A program made the position numbers and the translations under genes. Under the pieces are notes generated by a model. That model was not told the DNA's origin and did no database searches. It saw nothing but the letters and a program-made list of their open reading frames with translations. A stretch of DNA of 64,000 bases from positions 48,978,333 through 49,042,332 of the forward strand of contig CM053141.1 in assembly GCA_028571685.1 (NCBI GenBank). Reading direction: 5' to 3'. Source of the DNA: Heterohyrax brucei (taxonomy: Eukaryota; Chordata; Mammalia; Hyracoidea; Procaviidae). Positions 38,947-50,309 of this stretch are shown here, one piece after another (positions within the stretch are counted from its first letter, which is position 1; each line of letters begins with the position of its first letter).

Positions 38947-39192
38947 TTATAGCAGGGGTCTCATACAATATTTGTCCTTTTGTCTCTGACTGATTTCACT
39001 TAGCATAATGTCTTCCAGTTTAAGCCAGGTTCTGAGATGCTTCCAAAAATCATCATTGTTCTTTATCATTGCGTGATGTTCCATTGAGTATACAAACCAC
39101 AATTTGTTTATCCATTCCTCTGTTGATGGACACCTAGATTGATTCCATCTTTTTACTCTTGTGGCAGTGCTGCTATAAACATTCGTGTTCAT
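38947..39192 (-). pseudogene. L1 ORF2 C-terminal tail (copy B)
   Basis: An 81-residue ORF with ATRVKRWNQSRCPSTEEWIN and VYSMEHHAMIKNNDDFWKHL, the conserved end of ORF2. Confidence 0.82.
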
Positions 39193-39564
39193 GTATCTGT
39201 TTGTGTAGGATATGTGTCTATTTTTGTAGGATATATTCTGAGCAGTGGGATTACTGGATCAAATGATATTTCTATTTCTAGCTTTTTAAAGAAGCACCAA
39301 ATTGCTTTTCAAAGAGGTTGTACCATTTTGCATTTCTACCAGTGGTGTAGGAAGTTTCCAGTCTGTCCACAGCCTTTCCAGCATTTGTTGTTTTGTGTTT
39401 TTTGGATTATTGCTAGCCTTGGGATGAGATGGTATCTCATTGTAGTTTTGATTTAGACTTCTCTAATAGCTAATGATCGTGAGCGCTTCCTCTGTGTCTT
39501 TTGGCTGCTTGGATGTCTTCTTTAGTGAAATGTTGTCCATCTCCTTTGCCAGCTGCTTAGTTAT

Positions 39565-39843
39565 TTATCTTTTTCCTGTTGCTATTTTACAGTACCTTAT
39601 AGATACAGAAATCAGACAGTGGTCTGACATGGTAGTTGCCGAATGTTTTTTTCCCATTCTATAGATAGTCTTAACTCTCTTGATAAAGTCTTTGGATGAG
39701 CAAAAGTGTTTGATTCTTAGTATTTGCCACTTCTGCTCTTCTTTTTGTGTTGTTAGCTTGGTATGTGTTTTTTTGTGTTTTTCCATCCTGTGATTTTCAG
39801 TTTCTCCGTATCTCTGAGTCTGAGACGTGATTCTTGTAAGCAA
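39565..39843 (-). pseudogene. L1 ORF2 N-terminus/C-terminus junction ORF (copy B)
   Basis: A 92-residue open frame crosses the deletion: the first part aligns with the start of the ORF2 endonuclease, the second (ILRIKHFCSSKDFIKRVKT) with the region near the ORF2 C-terminus. No stop occurs at the join. Confidence 0.7.
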
Positions 39844-40381
39844 AATACAGACAAATCATGTCTTTTGATCCAGTCTGTCACTGTCTGCCCCTTTATTGGA
39901 GCATTCAGTCCATTTACATTCAGTGTAATTATCTATAGGCCTGTCATTTTAATACCTTTATTCTTCCGTTGTTGACATTTTCTTTGTTTCTCTTAATATT
40001 CTGTTCTTTTTTTTTTTTCTTTATGGGTTTACTTTTCATTGTTTTCAGTGCTGGTTTTGTGTTTGATGAGCCTCATGTATTATGTACCTTGTTTTGGTAT
40101 GTTGCATTGTTAGTTTGCTTTGTGTCTACTCCTTTGATCGCCCTTAATGTTCTAAGTTTAAAACAACCTTTAACATCCGTATATCTTCTTAATTTCCTCT
40201 CCATCTGCCATCTGAAAGGGTTATAACTACTGTAATACATCCCTCTTTATAGTGTGATGATGTCATAGTTTTCATGTTAAGATCACTGTTTCTCTTTTAA
40301 TATTTTAGCTTTGATTGAGCTTTGTGACTTCCCTAGTGGGATAGAATTCTTGATGCTGTGTCCTGCATTGCATCCTTAAGT

Positions 40382-40814
40382 CTACACTTGTTGTTTTTGC
40401 TTTTGTAAATAAAGAGCTTCTTTCAGTACTTCTTGTAGTTTTGGTTTGGTTTTTACAAAGTTTCTAAGCTTCTGTGTATCTGTAAATGTCTTAATTTCAC
40501 CTTCATATTTGAGAGACAATTTTGCAGGATATATGATTTTTGGTAGGAAGTTTTTCTCCTTCAAGGCTTTGAATGTGTCATTCTACTGCCTTCTGGCCAA
40601 CATTGTTTCTGCCAAGAAGTCAGACAAATCCTACAGAGGCTTCCCTTTGCATGTTAATTTTGTTGTAAGTTTTGCTGCCTTTAAAAGCCTCTTTTTTGAT
40701 TACACTAGGTCTTGGTGTCTTTCTCCTGGGGTCTGGTTTTTGTGGTGTGTTATAAGCGTCTTGAACATCTATGTTTTCTTCTTTCATAATTTCAGAGAAG
40801 TTTTCTGTCAGCAA
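40382..40814 (-). pseudogene. L1 ORF1 C-terminal region (copy B)
   Basis: Two pieces: LTENFSEIMKEENIDVQDAY with DPRRKTPRPSVIK (40620-40814), and KEKNFLPKIIYPAKLSLKYE with TKPKLQEVLKEALYLQK (40382-40564). Frame broken between them. Confidence 0.85.
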
Positions 40815-40949
40815 CTCTTCAGCAATTCACTCTATATTTTTGGCTATCCCTCCTTGTTCAAGAATTCTGATTATTTGTAGATTTTTCTTCTTGATAGAGT
40901 CCCACATGTTTCTTAATGTTTTTTCAGTTTTCTTATTTCTTTTCTCTGA

Positions 40950-41273
40950 TTAATCCTCATAAATGCTGGTGACAGTTGTCTTATCTTCAAGTTCTCTAAT
41001 TCTGCCTTCCAACTCCTCAATCCTGCTCTTTTGGCTTTGCTTTGAATTGTCTAAATCTGTAATTTTATTATTGAGCTGCTGGATTTCAGATTGTTGATGT
41101 TTCAGCAGTTCATATAGCTTACTTAGTTTTTCATTTTGTTCTGCTACATTTTGTTTAATCTCTAGGAGGACTCTATACATAATTCTTTTGTATTCTACCA
41201 CCAATAGTTTCAGAAAGGCTTCTTCATCTGGGAAGTTTTTTTGTTCTTTACTTTGGGAGCTTTCTGGAGGCAT
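40950..41273 (-). pseudogene. L1 ORF1 coiled-coil region (copy B)
   Basis: A 107-residue ORF starting MPPESSQSKEQKNFPDEEAF with a long heptad coiled coil (NEKLSKLYELLKHQQSEIQQ, then RIEELEGRIRELEDK). Equivalent to 28882-29148 in copy A. Confidence 0.85.
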
Positions 41274-42815
41274 GGTGACCTGCTTCTTTAAATGGTTAGA
41301 TATTGATTGTTATCTTTGTTCCATCAGGAGCCTGTTCAATTTCTTTTGTGTTACACCAATGGAAGCTGTAGCATAGTTCTAAGAGGGGAATAAGGCATTG
41401 CTAGATTTGGTTGCCAGCTGCCTCTGTGTTTTCTAGTAGTTGGCCCCAGCTGGGCTCTCAGGGGTGGTAGGCCCCACCTCTTGTCTGCTAAAGGTGGCAA
41501 GTTACTTGCAGCAACTCTCTGTCATTACATCAATTGAGCCTATGGTGTAGTTTGGGGAAGGAAGGAGAGATGAATGCCACCACACTTGGCTGCCTGGGAC
41601 CTCTGTGCTCTCTGGACGTATTTAGCTTAAAAACTGCTTTTCTACTGACAGGAGTGCTGTCAGCAGCTGCTGCAAGTAGCCAGGACCTGAGAGTTGGCAG
41701 GCCCCACTTCCTGGCTGGCAAATGTGGTGCCCTACTTATGGAATCTTTGGGGGCTGTCAGCCAATGCTATGATGTGGCTCAGTGAAAGGTGTTGGAAATG
41801 CTGCCAACCTACTCATCCACCAGTCACCACTGTGTTGTTCAGCTGGTTTTATTTCAAAAGCTGTTTTACTGCTGAGAGAGGTGCTGTCCAGCAACTGCCG
41901 AAAGCAGCCAGGTCCTTGGGGGTGGCAGGTCCTGCCTCCCAGCTGATAATGATGGTGCCTCATAGGCCATCCCCAGATGCTATGACATGGCTCAAAGAAG
42001 TGAGGGGTTAGGGCACTGCTGCCCTTGGCCACCAGGCCCCACCATGACCCCTAGGTAGGATCATCTTAAAAACAGCTTTTCTGCTGCAAGAGTACTATCC
42101 AGGCAGTCATTGTTGCTCCATGTGAGAATTAGCCTCAGCTGAGACCTCAGGTGTGGCTGACTCTGCCTGTCAGCTAACAAAGATGGCATCGCTCCTGAGC
42201 TGCCTTTCCTGCAGTGAGTCAGCAAAATCTATGGCACAGCTCAGGGAAGAGAAGGGGAGGGGCACTGGTGCCCTCAGTTGGCATCTGGGTTCTCAAGATA
42301 TGGCTGTCTGAAGCACAATCTCTCTGCTGCAGTATATGTTGTTTACTTAAATATTGCAGTTCAGCATATTAGCCAGCTCATGCCAGGCTCAGAGGCTTGG
42401 CAGACCCAACCCCCACCTCCTGGATAATAAAGAAGGCATCTGTACCTGGAATCCAGTCAAACAATGCATCAACAGAGCCAAGCCAGAAGCAGGACTGAAT
42501 GTGCTACTGCCTCACCTCAGACAGAGGTAGTTTTCCTTTTCCTGTTGCCCAGTCCAAACTCCAAACCCTATGCCAGATCTTGGGGCTCCCAGAATGTCCA
42601 CACTGCTCCATTCACTTATTATTCTAGGCCTTAGTTCTCAGAGAGAAGTGAGGAAATGTGTGTCTAGTCTGTCATCCTGGCCCTGCCTCTGAAAACAACT
42701 TTAACAACCCAGTTTATTGTCTTCATGCTTTTACAATATTGAGACAGTTTTGTGCTTTTGCTTTCTTTGACATTACTCTTGCATATCCCATGGCACCTCT
42801 ATAATCCTTGGTTCA

Positions 42816-43015
42816 AACAACAACAACAAAAACAGTTACTGGGGGGTCAACTCTGATCCATAGCAATCCTGTGTGTGTCAGCGTGGACCTGTGCTATGTA
42901 GGGTTTTTGGTGGCTGGGTTTTTGGAAGTAGATTTCCAGGTCTTTCTTCTGAGATGCTTCCGGGTGGGCTCAAATCTCTAACCTTCCAGTTAACAGCCAA
43001 GCACCCTGTTTGCAT
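42816..43015 (-). repeat. SINE related to AfroSINE (long-body variant)
   Basis: CAACAACAACAAAAACAG (reversed tail), then AGTAGATTTCCAGGTCTTTC, GATGCTTCCGGGTGGGCTC and CTAACCTTCCAGTTAACAGC (reversed tRNA-like head). The body resembles 17325-17515. Confidence 0.75.
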
Positions 43016-43737
43016 TATCTAAGTATTCTTATCCTTTGTCATAATTACCTTTATCATCTTTTGCTCATTGCCTTTTAAAGTCTGAGATGCTAGGAATACT
43101 GTGCATTTTCTTTCTTGCATAACCATTCCCAAAATTATTGGCTAAGATTTCCTGTTTTTTTTTTTTTTTTTGGTAGCTAGAACAAGAACCTAAAAACATT
43201 TTCAAAGCAATTTGAATCCTATATCCCTCTAGATTTTTTTTTTTGTAATTTTACTCCGGTGTTCTATAGTTGTCTTAGTCCCACCTAATTTAACACCAGT
43301 CTTCGAACTTACATTTGATTGGTTGATGTAGCATTTGATTAAGTTGTGTAATTAGGATTGGACAACTACAAGTAAAACTGGCACAAGCATGTTTAGGAAA
43401 ACATCCAGTTGCCTGTTGCTAAGCATAAAAGTCAATGAGGTAGGGAAGAAATTCATGAATGCTTGAGGATAGGCACCTAAAACTAGGTATTGAGTGTTGA
43501 GTAGTCATGAGTCAATATATTTAACAGAGGTAATGAATAAGAGCTTTGTTCAATGTGGTGAGTTGTTCAAATGGAGGTTTGCTAAGAGAGGGTCTATTTT
43601 AGATCACAGGTGCTCTTTGTCCTGTGGGAAAAATTGCAAAATAGCCTATTCTTCCTGACCATTCTGATTAGAACTGATTAATTCTACTGTATCCTGTACT
43701 GTCTTGTAACACCTAAAGCCTATGTCTGATGAATTAT
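43016..43737. other. Intergenic sequence, nothing recognised
   Basis: T runs at about 43154-43171 and 43234-43243. No coding signal. Confidence 0.45.
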
Positions 43738-43824
43738 GAGCTCTTTGAGGGCAGAGGTTTTGCTCAAAGAATGGTTAGGTGAATATTTAACAAATGGAAA
43801 GGAACAAGAGAGTAGAGCATAGAG
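43738..43824 (+). repeat. 87-bp inverted duplication, left arm
   Basis: GAGCTCTTTGAGGGCAGAGG through AGAGTAGAGCATAGAG. Its reverse complement recurs at 44260-44346 with 3 differences and no gap. The first 25 bases resemble an L2 3' end; most of the arm is not a repeat I recognise. Confidence 0.95.
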
Positions 43825-44055
43825 GGCTGATATAGAACAACAGATTTCAAAATACTGTCCTAGCACATTGGTACAGTGGAATGTGACACTTAAGATGCTG
43901 TCTGACAACTCAGGGTCACTGAGAAAGGACAAACTGGGGTTGGAAATAGAAAGGCCAACCCTCGATTTCTTCAAATTTGAAACAATAATGCATTTGAAAG
44001 GTGTAATTTTTCAACCTTACTCATAGAGATCTCGTTCTCTGCAGAACAAGGACAA

Positions 44056-44221
44056 TAAAAAAACCAAACCGAGTGCCATCAAGTCCATTCTGACTCATAG
44101 CAACCCTATAGGACAGAGTAGAACTGCTCCACAGAGTTTCCAAGCAGTGTTGGCAGATTCAAACTGCTGACCTTTTGGTTAACAGATGTAGCATTTAACC
44201 ATTATGCCACCAGGGTTTCCT
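44056..44221 (-). repeat. AfroSINE
   Basis: AAACCAAACCGAGTGCCATC (reversed tail and core), CCTATAGGACAGAGTAGAAC, TTTTGGTTAACAGATGTAGC, ending CCACCAGGGTTTCC. Well preserved; lies inside the inverted-duplication spacer. Confidence 0.92.
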
Positions 44222-44259
44222 AAAGGGTAGTGTATTTTGCTTTATTACTAGAGATTAAA

Positions 44260-44346
44260 CTCTATGCTCTACTCTCTTCTTCCTTTCCATTTGTTAAATA
44301 TTCACCTAACCATTCTTTGAGCAGAACCTCTGCCCTCAAAGAACTC
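44260..44346 (-). repeat. 87-bp inverted duplication, right arm
   Basis: Reverse complement of 43738-43824, 84 of 87 bases identical. The 435-bp spacer between the arms contains a minus-strand AfroSINE (44056-44221). Flanking sequence outside both arms does not match. Confidence 0.95.
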
Positions 44347-44845
44347 TTTTGTAATTATTCTGTTTTCTCACTAGATGGTGCTTGTGAGCCAATAAGAAGA
44401 AACATTGAGTTTATGGTTTATTCACTTTAGAGGAAACATGAAAAATTTGTGAATTAAAATAAGGCAATGAAGTTCTAGCCAACCCTTTATAGTTAAGTTA
44501 AGCTACTTGGTGAATACCTTACCTTCTTGTCTGGTAAAAATGTTCAACTTGTCGGAGAAGAAGAAATCAGAAAAAACAAAACAAAACCATTAAGACCACT
44601 ACAACCACTAAATTCTTAATGTTTTGTGGTCTAACTCTCCAAACCTAGTGAACTAAAAATTTATCTTTATTCTCTTTGAAAGACAGTATTAATCTTTGAT
44701 TAGAAGCAAAGATATTTAAATTGTTACCATGATGAAATCATATCTTTCTTCTTTGCTAATGTGATTTTGTGAGATGAGTTGTCCAGATTTTTCACGCTGC
44801 CCAGCATGCAGTGTTCCTTTATTTTCATTCAGGGACATTTACATG
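44347..44845. other. Intergenic sequence, nothing recognised
   Basis: AT-rich. No element. Confidence 0.45.
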
Positions 44846-45235
44846 CAGGGCCTACAATGGAGAACTCTGGAGTTGCCCTGCCAGTGTTTGTAGCCTAGCT
44901 CTGCCACTACTGGCTGTGTAACCTTGGGGTTCTACCCCTCTACCCCTCTTTTCTCTCATCCTGCTAAATGACGGTGTGGTAGTATCTACCTCATAAGATT
45001 GTTGGGAGTTAATATATGTTAAATGCTTAGCACACAGCACAGACCCCCTAAAACTAAACCCACTGCCATCAAGTTGATTGTGACTCACAGTGATCCTATA
45101 GGACAGAGGAGAACTGCTCCACAGAGTTTCCAAGGAGCAGTTTGGAAGATTCAAACTGGTGACTTTTTGGTTAGCAGACACTGCACTTAACCACTACACC
45201 ACAAGGGTTTTCTTAGCGCATAGTAAATGCTCAAA
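44846..45235 (+). repeat. MIR split by an AfroSINE
   Basis: MIR text CTAGCTCTGCCACTACTGGC, GTGTAACCTTGGGGTTC, then CCTCATAAGATTGTTGGGAG, interrupted and resumed at CTTAGCGCATAGTAAATGCTC. Confidence 0.75.
45043..45213 (-). repeat. AfroSINE within MIR
   Basis: AAACTAAACCCACTGCCATC, GTGATCCTATAGGACAGAGG, TTTTTGGTTAGCAGACACTG, ending CACCACAAGGGTTTTC. Flanks CTTAGCACA/CTTAGCGCA suggest the target duplication. Confidence 0.92.
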
Positions 45236-46028
45236 AACTGGTAGTTGTCCTGACATTTCTCTTACATTTTCCTTACTAATGAACATTGATTCATCGCAAA
45301 TCACCAAACAATCAGGGGAAATACCAATTTGGTATACGCTTCTTCCCCTCCTTTCTCTCATTCCAGTGTTATAACCTATGCTACTCTGCCCCATCCATGA
45401 AATTTACTAATGTTTTATCAAGGTTTATTTTTGGCAACAAGGTGCCGTTTAAAGTTGAGTAGAGGCAGCTCTGTCCTAGTGTTTCAGGTAGGGCAGCATC
45501 TTCTGACTTCCAGGAAGAGAAGGTTTTGTTTTCACATTGGAGCTTCTGAGACGGAGCTACTGCAGTAACTTCTCCCAGTGGAACTTTCATTGCTGACAGA
45601 TTTCAGAAGGTTGCTGCAGTTGCTGGCCAGTTTCAAAGCAGAGGCAGAAAAGTGTATGAGAGAGCAAGGTTACAAAAGAAGTATTTATTTTTTTTCTTCT
45701 CAAAAATGGTGGCAATGTGGATATGAGAAAGAACAGGGAAGAAAGACAAACATTTGAATAAATATAGTAAAACCAAAGAGAGGCTCCATGCACATCTGGG
45801 TAAAATCATGAACAAATTCATGAGTCACCATTTTTGTTTACAGCTCTATTTTTAGTGTATGTGGACCTTGTGCCCCAATTCACAGTTATCAGTGTGTAGT
45901 ATGATTGACAGGACCTGTATCCTTTGCTTTCAAATTTTGGAGATGGCGTGTGAAAATGGAATAAGTGATTTCTTTGATGGGCACCAATGGCTGCAAGGTA
46001 GGCAACATCTACTAAGTGCTAGACACAG
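45236..46028. other. Intergenic sequence, nothing recognised
   Basis: Several 62-71-residue ORFs on both strands overlap each other; none has a recognisable domain. Confidence 0.45.
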
Positions 46029-46208
46029 TGTTGGAAACTCTGGTGATATAGTGGTTAAGTGCTACGTCTGCTAACCAAAGGTTGGCAGTTCAGATCTGCC
46101 AGGTGCTCCTTGAAAACTCTATGAGGCAGTTCTACCTTGCCTTGTAGGGTTGCTATGAGTTGGAATTGACTTGAGGGCACTGGGTTTGATTTGGTTCTTT
46201 TGGTTAGG
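46029..46208 (+). repeat. AfroSINE
   Basis: TTGGAAACTCTGGTGATATAG head, GCTAACCAAAGGTTGGCAG, CTCTATGAGGCAGTTCTACC, GAGTTGGAATTGACTTGAGG, tail GGGTTTGATTTGG. Inserted in a MIR. Confidence 0.92.
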
Positions 46209-46425
46209 TATGGTGTTAGGAATGCCACCTGAGGTATAGCACTTAATCCTTATTACAAGTCCGTGAAGTGACTGTTATTATCATCCCTATTCTAGAGATG
46301 AGGAAATTGAGGCCTGGAAAAGTTCAATAACTTTTCCTAGATGACAATCAGTAAACACTGCAGCCAGTACTGAAACTTAATTCTGTCTGACTCCAGAGCC
46401 TGAGCATTTAACCATTATCCCAAAA
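46209..46425 (+). repeat. MIR
   Basis: ATCATCCCTATTCTAGAGATG, GAGGAAATTGAGGCCTGG, then TCTGTCTGACTCCAGAGCC: MIR core and 3' text in order. Confidence 0.75.
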
Positions 46426-46984
46426 TACTAGTTCAAGCAAAGACATTGTTTGAATTGATTCTGGAAGTATAGGCAGGACCCTAAATGACACATTTCCTAA
46501 TTGGTCTTCCCCCCTGAGACATTAACTTGTCAACAAAGAGTCTTATCCTTCATTAGTTCCCTGCATGCCTGGGTAGTTAAAGAATCAAACTGTCCTTTAT
46601 AATTTGAAGATGATACCTTGCATATGAAGCTGTGGCTGGCAAAAACCATCTGACAAGCAGTTCTTTCCACATCATGTATACATACAGATTGCTCTTGGTT
46701 TGTGGCTCTAGCCTCTGTTGGCAGAGCCTTGCTTCTGTAATTTTTCTGTCAAAATGTGGTTAGCTGAAGCTTAGTTTGAAGAAGTCTACACCATCACTGA
46801 TGCTGTGTGCTCCCCAGAGCATCTTCTTCACTTGTCCCCAGCCAACCTTGGCTTTGCCACACCATCTTTTTGGTTGAAGGATCGTTAAGGTGTTTTGGCC
46901 TCCCAGCTTTTACAGGAAAGACCTGTTTAAATAGTGGGCTATGGTTCATTTCAAATGCATGTCTGGTTCACTTGAGCTGAGTTG
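46426..46984. other. Intergenic sequence, nothing recognised
   Basis: No element named. Confidence 0.4.
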
Positions 46985-47375
46985 TGTTGATTCACTACTT
47001 CCAAGTTAGTGGACCAACTGAATGGCCAGCCCTCATGGTTGCTTACTGGGACTGGGAGCATCTGAGACGCAGAGTCCGTGGATCCTTTCCAAAGGAATAC
47101 TCTGCTCCCAGAGAGCTTCTTGGTGGGTATAAGGTCCCAACTCTCTGCTTGCTTCCTTTTATATTCGAAAAGATTGCCTCAGGACACCAAATCGTCTAAC
47201 ACATTCAGGTCCCCCCAACCCCTCTCCCCCGAACTTAACACAACGGCTACCCATCCTTCCTCATTAACATCAAAGAGGCGGGGTTTACAGCATATAGAAA
47301 CATTACATGATACCAGGAATCACAGCCTAGTCAAATGTTACATATGTTTTTGGGGGGATCCAATGAAATCCATGA
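46985..47375 (-). repeat. MaLR-like LTR fragment
   Basis: Same family as the minus LTRs at 50389 and 54155: CCCAACTCTCTGCTTGCTTC, CTCATTAACATCAAAGAGG, the TTTACAGCATATAGAAA block and end CAATGAAATCCATGACA. The part corresponding to the reversed LTR 3' end is missing. Confidence 0.75.
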
Positions 47376-47805
47376 CACCATTTATTGTTCTCAGGCCTGA
47401 AAAATTATTTATGGGACAGGTGATGGTGGCTACATGTTAGACTTACGGGAGATTTTGGTCACTTTCTCTCTTCTGTAAAACTTTATCTTGGTCAGGTGTT
47501 GACTGATCTTCCAGGGCCCACTAGCTTGTAGTTTTGTTTGAGTCGTCCTATCACCAACTGCACACATGAAAAGGAAGCTGGCAGCTGGGATCAGGGATGC
47601 ATTTGATGAGAGAGGGTCCTTCTGTCTCAGCATCGACAATAACAGAAAACAGCTGCAGTGAACTCATCTTGTTTATACAACATGCTGTCCCTCTGACTCC
47701 TTGCCTGACTCCTCACCTCCCTCCTCTTCTTCCTACTCCTCCCTCTGGGTGACACAGTATATATAGTGTGCGTACTCTAAGTAAGGCATTCATCTAAGTC
47801 AGGAT
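47376..47805. other. Intergenic sequence, nothing recognised
   Basis: Pyrimidine-rich stretch at about 47690-47745. Confidence 0.4.
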
Positions 47806-48018
47806 CTCTCATTCTCAGCACTTTTGACATTTGGGTCCGATTAAGTCTTCGTTGTGTGGGACTGTCCTGTGCGTTACAGGATATTAAGCGGAATCTCTGG
47901 CTTCTACCACCTAGATGCTAGTAGCAATTCCCCTGCTAGTCGTGACAATCAGTGCTTTCAGACATGGCTAAATGTCCCTTGGGGGTCACAGTTGCCCCCA
48001 GTTGATAATTACTAGTCT
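47806..48018 (-). repeat. MER5A-like hAT DNA transposon relic
   Basis: CTCAGCACTTTTGACATTTG, GGGACTGTCCTGTGCGTTAC, CACCTAGATGCTAGTAGCAA and TGGCTAAATGTCCCTTGGGG are the reversed MER5A sections in order. Nonautonomous, long inactive. Confidence 0.82.
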
Positions 48019-48215
48019 AAGTATGTTATCTAATGTCATCCTCATGACTCTATGAAGTTGGCACAATTACTACTTCATGTTTTACAGATGAGAAAATGAA
48101 GGTTTAGAAATATTAAGTAATTTGCCCAGGGTCACGGAGAGAGTAATTTCTGAAGCTGAGGCTATAGCAAAATCTGACTTTAGATCTTGAGGCTTTACCT
48201 ACTTTTCCACACTTA
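48019..48215 (+). repeat. MIR
   Basis: GACTCTATGAAGTTGGCAC, TACAGATGAGAAAATGAAGG, TTTGCCCAGGGTCACGGAG. Confidence 0.75.
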
Positions 48216-48218
48216 AGG

Positions 48219-48360
48219 AGCCCCGATAATGCTTGGCTGCTAACTGAAAGGCTGACAGTTCATATCCACCAGCACCTCCGTGGGATTACAGCCAGAAAAC
48301 TGTAAAATTCTAGTTTGTCACGTGGGTTTGCTATGAGATGAAAATTGACTTGATTGTACC
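48219..48360 (+). repeat. AfroSINE, degenerate
   Basis: AGGAGCCCCGATAATGCTTGG head, GCTAACTGAAAGGCTGACAG, AAATTGACTTGATTGTACC with CTAACAGTAA tail. Confidence 0.75.
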
Positions 48361-48599
48361 TAACAGTAATCACAAACTGCCATACTCACTACTACTCCCT
48401 ATTCCATCCAACCATTGTTTCGCAAAATATAGAACATACATATCACAAGCCATTGGCAGAATAATACTGGTGACATATGTACATTTCCAAATAACAGGGA
48501 TTCATATGGTGATGAGATTGTTATCCACTTATACTTTTCTTTCAGACCTACTGATTACATCAAATAGAAATTTTCCTTTTGGTAATTGTATGTCTTTAA

Positions 48600-48652
48600 C
48601 AGGGTTGCCATGAGTTGGAATTGACTTGCAGGGCAACTGGTTTGGTTTTTTA
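48600..48652 (+). repeat. AfroSINE 3' end only
   Basis: AGGGTTGCCATGAGTTGGAAT, then GACTTGCAGGGCAACTGG and GGTTTTTTA tail, with no head upstream. Either a strongly 5'-truncated copy or the remnant of a deletion. Confidence 0.75.
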
Positions 48653-49829
48653 ATGTTTTTGAAGTCTATACTCATTAATCTTCCTTTTAAGCAAAGAGAG
48701 TAGGCCTAGATCCTCTGGGAAATAGCACTATCTAGCTAAAATTAGTATTATTCCTTAGCTTTCAGAAGGCGATTAGCAATTTCTCAATTTAAAGCAGTGA
48801 TTTCAAGTTTCCTTTAAAAGTAGTAACGGAATGGGTACAATTTAAGAGAAGTTTATGTTAATGGCAATATAGATGTAAGAAGTCAAGTAGGATTAGGGTG
48901 ACCAACTCATCCCAGCTTGAAGAAGAACAGTCATGTGTCTTAAACCCTCTCAGTCCTGGGCAAACTGCGATGGCTGGTCACCTGAAGTAGACTATGAAAT
49001 GTACAGTGTTCTGGAAACACTGGTCTGCTCATTCAATTCTTAGGAAGCATAATTTTATCCAAATGATTCTAATGAAGAGATTTATAAAGGTGTGGGCAGT
49101 CTGAGGTCTTCCCCAAAGACTAGTTGAAGAGGATGAAGGGGCAAAAGGGAAGACATGGTGTTCCCGGACTCAGAGCCCTGTGACAGCCAGGGCTGGTGAG
49201 GTGCCCATTGGCAGCTGTAATCTTGAGGGTCACAGTTTCTGTGAGAGAAGTAGAACCAAACAAAGAAGGAATAAGGAACATCTCAACTTTTGTCTTTTCC
49301 ATCCTTTAGCTTTCCGTTGGTGCCTCTCAATGGCTAAACCCAAACAGAACCCTCTGGCAAGGAAAGTGGATGCTGGCAGTTGGAATTCACCTCAGTGCAT
49401 GGGGCAAAGAGAAGAAGGCAGAGAATGGATCTTTGGTGGGGGAAAAGAGCAGAGCAAAAACATATAATTTCCAAGCTCATTACAGAATCTTCTAGAGTAG
49501 CTTTTTAGTATCGCTACAAGGAGAGAATAGGCTAGTCAGTATGAACCAAACCTCTAAATTGCCAGAGTATTTTTTTCTCCTGTTGGTTTTATAAACCAGA
49601 CTTGTGTGAGTTTAACCATACAATTTTTCTCTGAGTCTTATAAACTCTGGAACACTGTTATTTTTGAGATGAAAAAGATTCAGGGTTTTGTAAATTTACC
49701 GAGGTAAATGCCACCTTGTGCTGGATTACATGAGTAGTCGGTTGGCCTCTCTCAGACCAAAAATACCCAGCTTCATAGCTGAGAGAACTATACTGCTTTC
49801 ATTCAAGTTTTACATTTCTTATTTGAGTT
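48653..49829. other. Intergenic sequence, nothing recognised
   Basis: The 95-residue + ORF at 49180-49467 has no domain and overlaps a minus ORF. No repeat recognised. Confidence 0.45.
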
Positions 49830-49995
49830 TTCAGCAACCCTGTGGCATAGTGCTGCAGCTGCTAACTAAAAATTCGGCAGTTCAAATCTGTCAGGCAGTC
49901 CTTGGAAATTCTGTGGGGGCAATTCTACCCTGACCTATAGGGTCACTATGAGTCATAGTCAATTCAGCGGCACTGGGTTTGGTTTGTTTTATTTG
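49830..49995 (+). repeat. AfroSINE
   Basis: AGCAACCCTGTGGCATAGTGC head, GCTGCTAACTAAAAATTCGG, CTATAGGGTCACTATGAGTC, GCGGCACTGGGTTTGGTTTG. Confidence 0.9.
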
Positions 49996-50309
49996 GTTAT
50001 TTCAATTTTAGCACTCTTTGGCTCCCTAGAACTTCCTACAGGGGCTGCATTTCTTGCTCCTGACCCATCTTACTCACAGATTCGTTTTCCCCTCTTACAT
50101 TCCAACTCTTCACTCTGGCTTAATCTAAAAGTCTCGCATGTCAAATAATGCTCTTCAAAATTTGTTCCTGGTTTTTTTCTTTATTTTAGAAGTTGTATAG
50201 TGTATCTTTCCCAATAATTTTATGTTCAATTTTACTTGTCCTTATGTTTTTGCTATGTATTTTTTATAAGTGTATTCACTTAATTAAAAAAAATTACAAA
50301 AAATTGGGG

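Larger units (their letters stand above)
37763..42685 (-). mobile_element. L1 retrotransposon (copy B) with large ORF2 deletion
   Basis: Both ends are present: 5' UTR start (GGCAGGGCCAGGATGACAGAC on the minus strand at 42685) and a 3' end in a T run at 37763. The 15-base flanks CCTCTAAAAACAACT (37748-37762) and CCTCTGAAAACAACT (42686-42700) differ at one base. Right to left: 5' UTR to about 41280, ORF1 about 41273-40380, ORF2 start about 39960, junction near 39728, ORF2 C-terminus to about 38900, 3' UTR. By comparison with copy A about 2.8 kb of ORF2 is absent, covering most of the endonuclease and all of the reverse transcriptase. A SINE sits in the 3' end. Confidence 0.9.

Noticed and set aside
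40446-40880. 144-residue + strand ORF
   Set aside because: It is the antisense of L1 ORF1 in copy B; the minus strand carries the recognisable protein.
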